60,234 nt of DNA from an uncultured Lachnospiraceae bacterium (GTDB taxonomy: Bacteria > Bacillota > Clostridia > Lachnospirales > Lachnospiraceae): assembly GCA_944383325.1 (NCBI GenBank), contig CALWPC010000050.1, positions 1 to 60,234 on the forward strand. Reading direction: 5' to 3'. The notes beneath the pieces are model-generated. The model worked only from the letters and a program-made list of their open reading frames with translations. It was not told where the DNA came from and ran no database searches. Positions 53,928 to 60,234 of this stretch are shown piece after piece (positions within the stretch are counted from its first letter, which is position 1; every line of letters begins with the position of its first letter). The translations under genes and the position numbers were made by a program.

Positions 53928-54986
53928 ATGGCACAGGAAGAAAAATTAAAAGCGCTCGATGCAGCGCTTGCACAGATAGAAAAACAGTATGGAAAAGGCT
54001 CGGTGATGAAGCTCGGCGACTCCTCGGTGAATATGAATATTGAGACGGTTCCGACCGGATCGCTCAGCCTGGATATTGCGCTTGGCCTGGGCGGTGTTCC
54101 AAAAGGGCGTATTTTGGAAATATATGGACCGGAGTCATCGGGAAAGACAACCGTGGCGCTGCATATGGTTGCAGAGGTACAAAAACGCGGCGGTATTGCC
54201 GGGTTTATTGACGCTGAGCATGCGCTTGACCCGGTTTATGCGAAAAATATTGGCGTCGATATTGACAACCTGTATATTTCCCAACCGGACAATGGAGAGC
54301 AGGCACTGGAAATTACGGAGACGATGGTGCGCTCCGGCGCGGTGGACATTGTGATTGTCGATTCTGTAGCGGCGCTCGTGCCAAAAGCGGAGATTGACGG
54401 CGATATGGGCGACAGCCATATGGGTCTCCATGCCAGATTGATGTCGCAGGCGCTGCGGAAACTGACGGCGGCGATCAGCAAATCAAATTGCGTAGTCATT
54501 TTTATCAATCAGCTGCGTGAAAAAGTCGGCATTGTGTTTGGCAATCCCGAGGTGACGACGGGAGGACGCGCGCTCAAATTTTATGCGTCCATCCGGATGG
54601 AAGTGCGGCGCGTGGAAGCGCTGAAACAAAACGGAGAGGTCGTAGGCAATCATACGCGTGTCAAAGTTGTTAAAAACAAAGTGGCTCCGCCATTTAAGGA
54701 GGCGGAATTTGATATTATGTTTGGCAAGGGAATTTCCAGAGAGGGAGATCTGCTTGACATTGCCGCAAATCTCGGCCTGATTGTGAAAAGCGGCGCGTGG
54801 TATTCGTACCAGAATGAAAAGATCGGGCAGGGGCGTGAAAACGCAAAACTTTATCTGGCCGGACATCCCGAAGTAATGCAGACGATTGAGAAGGAAATTC
54901 GGTCGCAGTATCATCTGGACGGGCAGACGGCAGACCAATCGGAGGAGGACGCAGATACAGGCAGCGATGCGGCGCCGGTTTCATAA
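53928..54986 (+). CDS. recA: Recombinase RecA
   Basis: RecA forms filaments on single-stranded DNA for strand exchange and SOS signalling. The 352-residue protein has [20 protein letters not shown], Walker [10 protein letters not shown], the DAEHALDP block, Walker [10 protein letters not shown], loop L2 region ([22 protein letters not shown]) and an acidic C-terminus. GAAAGGGG lies before the start; the GTG one codon upstream is equally possible. Confidence 0.98.
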   Translation: MAQEEKLKALDAALAQIEKQYGKGSVMKLGDSSVNMNIETVPTGSLSLDIALGLGGVPKGRILEIYGPESSGKTTVALHMVAEVQKRGGIAGFIDAEHALDPVYAKNIGVDIDNLYISQPDNGEQALEITETMVRSGAVDIVIVDSVAALVPKAEIDGDMGDSHMGLHARLMSQALRKLTAAISKSNCVVIFINQLREKVGIVFGNPEVTTGGRALKFYASIRMEVRRVEALKQNGEVVGNHTRVKVVKNKVAPPFKEAEFDIMFGKGISREGDLLDIAANLGLIVKSGAWYSYQNEKIGQGRENAKLYLAGHPEVMQTIEKEIRSQYHLDGQTADQSEEDADTGSDAAPVS

Positions 54987-54998
54987 GCGGGTGGAAAA

Positions 54999-55511
54999 AT
55001 GAATCAGAGTGAGCCGAACGGAAATAATCGTGAACAACTTGTACGGCGCGCGCGAGAGCGCGCGCTGTATTTACTGGCGGCAATGCCGCGCACAGAGCAG
55101 CAGCTCCGCGAAAAGCTGCAAACGTCCAGGGCAGGTTACCCGGACGATGTGATTAATGAAGTACTGGAATATGTAAAAGAGCGCCGTTATGTCGATGATG
55201 CGGCCTATGCCAGAGACTATCTGCGCGCCCGTGCGTCGAAAAAAAGCCGTCGTATGATTTTTCTGGAGCTTCAGCGAAAGGGTATTTCCAAGGAACTGGC
55301 GCAGGAGGCTTTGCAGGAATGGGAACAGCTTGCAGACGAACCAAGCTCGTTTGAGGAGTGCCAACAGCAGGCTATTATTCAGGCAATCCGTAAAAAGCGG
55401 ATTGATCCTTCGGAGGCGTCAAGGGAGGAGATGGCCAAATTATATCAGTCTCTTGCCAGAAAAGGATTTACTTACGGAGAGATTCAGCAGGCTTTGAAAG
55501 CGTTATCTTAA
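54999..55511 (+). CDS. recX: RecX regulatory protein
   Basis: RecX binds RecA filaments and inhibits their growth. The 170-residue protein is helical with the family's repeats: RTEQQLREKL, ERRYVDDAAYARDYLRAR, the RMIFLELQRKGISKELAQEAL block and KLYQSLARKGFTYGEIQQAL. It lies 12 bases after recA, as is common. Confidence 0.92.
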   Translation: MNQSEPNGNNREQLVRRARERALYLLAAMPRTEQQLREKLQTSRAGYPDDVINEVLEYVKERRYVDDAAYARDYLRARASKKSRRMIFLELQRKGISKELAQEALQEWEQLADEPSSFEECQQQAIIQAIRKKRIDPSEASREEMAKLYQSLARKGFTYGEIQQALKALS

Positions 55512-55578
55512 CGTCGACAGGATGGCGCCTAAATTTTCAGAATATTTTATATTTGTGGAGACAATACCGGGTTTTTGC

Positions 55579-55605
55579 TTGACATAAACATGCAAAAAGT
55601 ATAAT
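55579..55605 (+). promoter_or_regulatory. Promoter of rny
   Basis: TTGACA at 55579-55584 and TATAAT at 55600-55605 with a 15-base spacer; the alternative -10 TAATAT two bases later gives 17. The ~65-base leader ends in the hairpin at the start codon. Confidence 0.65.
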
Positions 55606-55667
55606 ATTATTATGTTGTAAGTTGCAAAACCCGTGAAAGGGAATGCATGCACAATGAAAATTAAATA

Positions 55668-55680
55668 AGGAGGTGCTCCT
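55668..55680 (+). promoter_or_regulatory. rny ribosome site inside a hairpin touching the start codon
   Basis: AGGAG (55668-55672) can pair with CTCCT (55676-55680) across the loop GTG, and the GTG start codon begins at 55681. The Shine-Dalgarno sequence is thus its own stem, which could limit or regulate translation of RNase Y. Confidence 0.5.
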
Positions 55681-57249
55681 GTGGCTGATGTTATTATTGC
55701 TGTAATTATCGCTGTTATCGTCTCTGCATGCATTACATGGTTTGCTGCGGTTTCTTACTGCAAAAAAGTTGCGGCGGACAAGATTGGCAACGCAGAAGAC
55801 AAAGCGAGACAAATAATAGATGATGCCTTAAAGACTGTGGACAGCGAGAAGCGTGCTCTGGAAGAAGAAAAACGCAAATCTCTGTTGGATCTCAAGGAAG
55901 AATCCATTAAGTCGAAAAATGAGCTCGACAAAGAGATCAGAGAGCGCAGAAACGAAGTTCAGAGAATGGAACGCCGCGTTCTTTCCAAGGAAGAAGCGTT
56001 GGACCGCAAGACGGAAACGCTTGAGCGGAAAGAGCAAAGCTATAATTCCAAGTTGGACGATTTAAACAGGAAAAAGGCAGAAATATTAGAGCTTCATGAA
56101 AAGCAGGTACAGGAACTGGAACGGATCTCCGGATTAACCTCCGAACAGGCAAAAGAGTTTTTATTAAAGAGTGTGGAAGATGATGTGAAACATGATACTG
56201 CGGTTCTGATTCGGGAAATGGACAGCAGGATCAAAGAAGAGGCCGGCAAAAAGGCGAAGGAATACGTAGTCAATGCAATTCAGAGATGCGCTGCCGATCA
56301 TGTGTCGGAGACGACCATTTCGGTTGTGCAGCTGCCGAGCGATGAGATGAAAGGACGGATTATCGGACGGGAAGGGCGTAATATTCGCACCCTAGAGACG
56401 ATGACCGGCGTAGAGCTGATCATTGATGACACCCCGGAAGCGGTGATTTTGTCTGGCTTCGATCCCATTCGCAGAGAGATTGCGAGAGTGGCGCTTGAGA
56501 AGTTGATTGTCGACGGGCGGATCCATCCGGCGCGTATTGAAGAAATGGTAGAGAAGGCGCAAAAAGAAGTCGAAACCAATATCCGTGAAGAGGGTGAAAA
56601 CGCAACGCTTGAGGTTGGCGTAAACGGTATTCATCCGGAACTTGTCCGGCTGCTCGGCAAGATGAAATTTCGTACAAGCTATGGACAAAATGCGCTCAAG
56701 CATTCCATTGAGGTGGCGCAGTTGTCGGGATTGCTTGCAGCGGAAATCGGCGTTGATGTGCGGATTGCCAAGCGGGCCGGTTTGCTGCACGATATTGGCA
56801 AGGCCGTCGATCATGAGATGGAGGGATCACATATTCAGTTGGGCGTAGATCTTTGCAGAAAGTATAAGGAAAGTCCGATTGTGATCAATGCAGTGGAAGC
56901 GCATCACGGTGATGTCGAACCGACGTCACTGATTGCCTGCATTGTACAGGCAGCGGACACGATTTCAGCGGCGCGCCCGGGCGCAAGAAGAGAAACACTC
57001 GAAACATATACAAATCGTTTAAAGCAGCTTGAAGATATTACAAATTCTTTCAAGGGCGTTGATAAATCTTTTGCTATTCAGGCAGGACGGGAGATTCGGG
57101 TTATGGTTGTTCCAGAAAAGGTTAGTGATGATGATATGGTGCTGATGGCGCGTGAAATCTCAAAACAGATTGAGACAGAACTAGAGTATCCGGGCCAGAT
57201 CAAAGTGAACCTGATCAGAGAATCGAGAGTAACCGATTACGCGAAGTAA
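55681..57249 (+). CDS. rny: Ribonuclease Y
   Basis: RNase Y is the membrane-bound endonuclease that starts most mRNA decay in Firmicutes. The 522-residue protein has an N-terminal membrane helix (about 2-24), a long coiled coil (about 35-165), a KH domain ([22 protein letters not shown], about 215-275) and an HD domain with [12 protein letters not shown] (about 335-430). The GTG start is fixed by the overlapping AGGAGGTG site. Confidence 0.97.
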   Translation: MADVIIAVIIAVIVSACITWFAAVSYCKKVAADKIGNAEDKARQIIDDALKTVDSEKRALEEEKRKSLLDLKEESIKSKNELDKEIRERRNEVQRMERRVLSKEEALDRKTETLERKEQSYNSKLDDLNRKKAEILELHEKQVQELERISGLTSEQAKEFLLKSVEDDVKHDTAVLIREMDSRIKEEAGKKAKEYVVNAIQRCAADHVSETTISVVQLPSDEMKGRIIGREGRNIRTLETMTGVELIIDDTPEAVILSGFDPIRREIARVALEKLIVDGRIHPARIEEMVEKAQKEVETNIREEGENATLEVGVNGIHPELVRLLGKMKFRTSYGQNALKHSIEVAQLSGLLAAEIGVDVRIAKRAGLLHDIGKAVDHEMEGSHIQLGVDLCRKYKESPIVINAVEAHHGDVEPTSLIACIVQAADTISAARPGARRETLETYTNRLKQLEDITNSFKGVDKSFAIQAGREIRVMVVPEKVSDDDMVLMAREISKQIETELEYPGQIKVNLIRESRVTDYAK

Positions 57250-57268
57250 ATCGCGATAGGATGTTATG

Positions 57269-57317
57269 AAATCCATCGGTCGTCTGCGGTGACCCGCCGA
57301 CGATTGGTGGATTTTTT
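57269..57317 (+). terminator. Strong terminator of rny
   Basis: A ~20-bp stem (57269-57289 with 57294-57314) with a few G-U pairs and one mismatch, loop TGAC and six U residues. Confidence 0.88.
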
Positions 57318-57357
57318 GCTTCTGAAAATCGAGGTATGGTTGAAAGGAGGCGAAGAG

Positions 57358-58014
57358 ATGAATTTTAAAAGAAGAATTTCCGGCGTCATTTTGGCGTTCG
57401 TTTGCGCCGGTTGTCTCTTTTGTTGCTGCATTACGTTTGTATTGTATTTTAAGCCGTTTTATTATTGGGAGATCGGGCAGTTGGGCATCGTAGAGTTGTC
57501 CGGCATGGACAGAGAAGAAATTGCCAAAAATTATGATGCGCTGATCCGGTATAATCTGCTGTGGAACCGGGATGAACTTACCCTGCCTGATTTTCCGGTC
57601 TCGGAAAGCGGACGTATTCACTTTCAGGAAGTCAAGGCGGTATTTGACATTGTGCAATGCGGCGCGGCTGCGGGACTTATTGTCAGTGTGGTTTGGGGGA
57701 TCTACAAAATCAGAAAACGCGAAGTGCAGTTTTTATACGGAGCCGCATTGCTAGGGATTTTTGCACCTGTATTGTTAGGATTGTGGATGCTCTTTGACTG
57801 GGACTCTCTGTTTTATACGTTTCATGATGTGGTGTTTCAAAATTCGTATTGGCTGTTTGATCCGAGCACAGATCCGGTGATCACGATTTTGCCGGACAGT
57901 TTTTTTCTGCACGCTGCTATATTGATTTTATGCGGACTTCTTATTGGAAGCGTATCGTTTTTGGCGACGGGATGTTTTTTGCATAGACGTTTCAAAAAAC
58001 AACAAAATAAATAG
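57358..58014 (+). CDS. TIGR01906/DUF1461-type integral membrane protein
   Basis: The 218-residue protein has four or five membrane helices (about 9-30, 105-124, 130-150, 187-208) and an extracellular segment after the first helix. The phrases YNLLWNRDELTLPDFPVSE and HFQEVKAVFDIV match my memory of the TIGR01906/DUF1461 family, whose function is unknown. AAAGGAGG is seven bases before the ATG; a longer frame upstream overlaps the rny terminator. Confidence 0.75.
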   Translation: MNFKRRISGVILAFVCAGCLFCCCITFVLYFKPFYYWEIGQLGIVELSGMDREEIAKNYDALIRYNLLWNRDELTLPDFPVSESGRIHFQEVKAVFDIVQCGAAAGLIVSVVWGIYKIRKREVQFLYGAALLGIFAPVLLGLWMLFDWDSLFYTFHDVVFQNSYWLFDPSTDPVITILPDSFFLHAAILILCGLLIGSVSFLATGCFLHRRFKKQQNK

Positions 58015-58040
58015 ATATTTTAAGAACATTGTATTTTTTC

Positions 58041-58069
58041 TTGAAATTTATGGCATTCTGAAGTATACT
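58041..58069 (+). promoter_or_regulatory. Promoter of the aminotransferase gene
   Basis: TTGAAA at 58041-58046, 17-base spacer, TATACT at 58064-58069. The leader has a 6-bp GCTGCC/GGCAGC hairpin at 58104-58121, just before the ribosome site. Confidence 0.75.
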
Positions 58070-58136
58070 ACAATAATTGAGCAGAAAGAAGTACACACTT
58101 ATCGCTGCCCGGTCAGGCAGCAGAACGGAGGAAGTT

Positions 58137-59336
58137 ATGTCTTTAGCACTATCAAACAAGGCAAAAGTAGTGAAACCCAGTTCCACACTTGCTATCACGG
58201 CAAAGGCAAAAGAAATGCGCGCAAATGGACTGGATGTAGTTGGCTTCGGGGCAGGTGAACCGGATTTTAATACGCCGGACAATATTTGCCAGGCAGCGAT
58301 TACAGCGATTCAGGATGGTTTTACAAAATATACGCCGGCATCCGGGACGCAGGAGCTCAAAGAAGCGGTATGTCAGAAGTTTGAAAAGTTTAATCATATT
58401 CACTATGAACCGAATCAGATTGTGATCAGCAACGGCGGAAAACATACGCTGATGAATGTTTTCACCGCTATTTTAAACCCTGGAGACGAGGTGATTGTTC
58501 CCGCGCCGTTTTGGCTGAGTTATCCCGAGATGGTCAAACTGGCCGACGGGATTCCGGTTTCGGTTTACGGAGATCAGGCAAATTCTTATAAAATTACTGC
58601 GCAGCAGCTGCAGGAAGCTATTACGCCCAAGACGAAGGCGGTGATTTTAAACTCGCCGAGTAATCCGACGGGCATGGTATATACCCGCGATGAATTGGAG
58701 GCAATCGCCAAGGTTGTGGTGGATAATGATATTTATGTTGTGTCGGATGAGATCTATGAGCATCTGACGTATGGGGATGCAGAGCATGTCAGCATCGCCT
58801 CCCTCGGAGAAGATATTTATGAGCGGACAATTACATGCAGCGGCCTGGCGAAGAGTTATTCGATGACCGGATGGAGAATCGGATACCTGGGCGCTTCTTC
58901 TCAGATTGCCAAGCTGATCGGCAGCGTGCAGAGTCATGCTACAAGTAATCCGAATTCGATCGCCCAGAAGGCGGCCGTCGAGGCGCTGACCGGTTCTCAG
59001 GACAGCGTTGAGAAAATGCGCAGGGAGTTTGATACAAGAAGACAGTATATGTATGAACGCGTGTGCGCAATGCCGCATGCGTCGGCGTTGGAACCAAAAG
59101 GCGCGTTTTATATGTTTATTGATCTGTCGGAAGCGCTTTCCATGTCCTATAAAGGCGAAAAGCTGCAGACGGCGGCGCGGTTTGCAGAAATTATTCTGGA
59201 TCAGTATCAGGTTGCGGTTGTACCGTGTGCAGATTTTGGCTATGATGATCATATTCGTCTGTCCTATGCGATTGCCATGGATCAGATCAAAGTCGGCTTA
59301 GACCGCATGGAAGCGTTTTTAAAAGCGCTTGAGTAG
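58137..59336 (+). CDS. aspC: Aspartate-type aminotransferase (class I, PLP)
   Basis: The 399-residue enzyme belongs to the Iγ aspartate aminotransferases of Gram-positive bacteria: VVGFGAGEPDFNTP, the KYTPASGTQELKEAV block, NSPSNPTGMVY, the Asp of VVSDEIYEHLTY and the PLP lysine in SGLAKSYSMTGWRIGY (Lys239). It links oxaloacetate/glutamate to aspartate; substrate range cannot be read exactly. GGAGG is six to seven bases before the ATG. Confidence 0.93.
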   Translation: MSLALSNKAKVVKPSSTLAITAKAKEMRANGLDVVGFGAGEPDFNTPDNICQAAITAIQDGFTKYTPASGTQELKEAVCQKFEKFNHIHYEPNQIVISNGGKHTLMNVFTAILNPGDEVIVPAPFWLSYPEMVKLADGIPVSVYGDQANSYKITAQQLQEAITPKTKAVILNSPSNPTGMVYTRDELEAIAKVVVDNDIYVVSDEIYEHLTYGDAEHVSIASLGEDIYERTITCSGLAKSYSMTGWRIGYLGASSQIAKLIGSVQSHATSNPNSIAQKAAVEALTGSQDSVEKMRREFDTRRQYMYERVCAMPHASALEPKGAFYMFIDLSEALSMSYKGEKLQTAARFAEIILDQYQVAVVPCADFGYDDHIRLSYAIAMDQIKVGLDRMEAFLKALE

Positions 59337-59385
59337 CATATAAGCGGAGGCGTTTAAAGGCCGTCCGAAATCTCAGAGCATATAC

Positions 59386-59438
59386 AAGCACTTTCCGCCA
59401 TATATTGAAACAGTCAAGTATGGCGGGAGGTGCTTTTT
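59386..59438 (+). terminator. Terminator of the aminotransferase gene, overlapping the next ribosome site
   Basis: A 17-bp stem with two G-U pairs (59386-59402 with 59419-59435) and five U residues (59434-59438). The 3' arm contains GGGAGGT, the only good ribosome site for the following gene. Confidence 0.85.
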
Positions 59439-59441
59439 GCC

Positions 59442-60041
59442 TTGTTGGGATTTGGAAAGATGCAGAGCAGATACGCCGGTGTGGGTGCATGGAACAAGTT
59501 TCTGCGGGCGTCTGTGGTGCTGACGGCGGTTTTGGGATTATGTGCGGGAATGCTCTGCGCGAATTTATTTTATGAGCAGATTTCCATGGGGTCGGCATTA
59601 TTTGCCGGTTTTTTTCTGAAAGAAGAGCGGACGGGATATTGGTGGTTTCTTTGCAGGCAGCGGCTAGTCGGATATTTGTGTTTAATCGGCGCGGGCTGTT
59701 TTCGGATCGGAAAGTGGGTGATGTATGCGCTCATCATATGGTTTGGATTTTCCTTTGGTTTGCTCTGCGCGCTGTCCGTGGCGCAGTATTCGCTTGTCGG
59801 AGTGCTGCTTTGTGCGTGCGGCCTGCTGCCTCAGGTGCTGTTTTATATTCCTGCTTTTTTTCTGTTGTTTCATGCGGTGATGCATTATGGCTTAAATATT
59901 GGAATAGCAGGCGGTGTGGCTGCACACCGGCGGACATACACGATTCTGGCGTTGATCGGCTTTTTGCTGTGCCTGGCAGGAGTATTTCTGGAATGTTATG
60001 TCAATCCTGAGCTCATGTTAATTTTGTTAAATAAATATTAA
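59442..60041 (+). CDS. SpoIIM-like polytopic membrane protein
   Basis: A ~199-residue protein with about five membrane helices. The segment GLLPQVLFYIPAFFLLFHAV resembles the LPH..EIPA region of stage II sporulation protein M, and the early FLRASVVLTAVLGLCAGMLCAN fits too. SpoIIM works with SpoIID and SpoIIP in the engulfment machinery of spore formers. The start is unsure: TTG codons at 59442 and 59445 are 11-14 bases after GGGAGG, a GTG at 59430 overlaps that site, and an ATG at 59460 has only a weak site. The family call is moderate. Confidence 0.6.
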   Translation: MLGFGKMQSRYAGVGAWNKFLRASVVLTAVLGLCAGMLCANLFYEQISMGSALFAGFFLKEERTGYWWFLCRQRLVGYLCLIGAGCFRIGKWVMYALIIWFGFSFGLLCALSVAQYSLVGVLLCACGLLPQVLFYIPAFFLLFHAVMHYGLNIGIAGGVAAHRRTYTILALIGFLLCLAGVFLECYVNPELMLILLNKY

Positions 60042-60068
60042 TTATTTTTTACAATATCTGGTGCCTGA

Positions 60069-60090
60069 GGCGGACAGCCGCCGCTTTATT
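60069..60090 (+). terminator. Terminator after the SpoIIM-like gene
   Basis: GGCGG (60069-60073) and CCGCC (60078-60082) with loop ACAG, followed by GCTTTATTTTG. Confidence 0.65.
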
Positions 60091-60145
60091 TTGTGTTCAT
60101 GACGTATTATGCGCTGTTTCAGGCAAAATAGTGTAAAAAAATTGC

Positions 60146-60174
60146 TTGTTTTTGTGAAATAAAGTGCTTATAAT
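60146..60174 (+). promoter_or_regulatory. Promoter of the gene at the right edge
   Basis: TTGTTT at 60146-60151, 17-base spacer, TATAAT at 60169-60174. Confidence 0.65.
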
Positions 60175-60221
60175 AGGGATGAAATGTTAAGATATTTTTA
60201 CGAAAGAAGGGAGCGTTCTGC

Positions 60222-60234
60222 ATGAATCATTGGA
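60222..60234 (+). CDS. Start of a truncated gene at the window edge
   Basis: An ATG at 60222 with AGAAGGGAG about ten bases upstream and a promoter in front begins a protein MNHW... that runs out of the window. Nothing can be said about its product. Confidence 0.55.

Overview
The window looks like chromosome of a Gram-positive anaerobe of the Clostridia, most likely Lachnospiraceae. This is inferred from moderate G+C, strong AGGAGG ribosome sites, TTGACA/TATAAT promoters, an RNase Y/RqcH/YicC/CinA core, a Rex regulator, a Re-type citrate synthase paired with a eukaryote-like NADP isocitrate dehydrogenase, a CarD-like factor, and a leader that fits a guanidine-IV riboswitch in front of a MATE pump. 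No rRNA, tRNA or CRISPR was seen. All product calls rest on reading the translated proteins and motifs; no database was searched.

Left edge (1-2.3 kb): the last domains of a group II intron are followed by a serine site-specific recombinase. Then comes a ~156 bp segment bounded by 26-bp inverted repeats (2 mismatches) that encloses a good promoter aimed at a divergent LytR-CpsA-Psr (LCP) membrane protein. This has the layout of a phase-variable, invertible promoter controlling a cell-envelope gene, and it is the most notable system in the window.

2.3-17.5 kb: gpmI, a canonical LCP ligase, thrC and a small membrane protein precede eno, whose ribosome site lies inside a terminator-like hairpin. 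secG (with an unusual Thr/Ala/Glu tail), rnr, smpB and a TPR-like membrane protein follow, then a CarD-type RNA polymerase-binding protein with a leader terminator. On the minus strand are aromatic amino-acid genes (tyrA-aroA, then an XRE regulator, then DAHP synthase).

17.5-33 kb: an EF-G-like GTPase, a MATE exporter behind the probable guanidine-IV riboswitch, a Cys-rich mini-protein, a subtilase without signal peptide, Re-citrate synthase and isocitrate dehydrogenase (2-oxoglutarate and glutamate supply), a minus-strand ABC-F protein, then rex-acpS-nnr-alr-mazF. The rex promoter carries a candidate Rex operator.

33-46 kb: an L,D-transpeptidase with Ig-like repeats, leuS, an ANT(6)-like nucleotidyltransferase, divergent cfa and cls (membrane lipid modification and cardiolipin), then an A+T-rich pair of ABC exporter half-transporters headed by a 20-codon overlapping leader ORF. 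This pair looks acquired.

46-60.2 kb: glpK, rqcH, then the housekeeping cluster yicC-gmk-rpoZ-rimO-pgsA-cinA, recA-recX, rny, a DUF1461-type membrane protein, an aspartate-type aminotransferase, a SpoIIM-like membrane protein and the first codons of another gene. No gene-free stretch exceeds about 300 bases.
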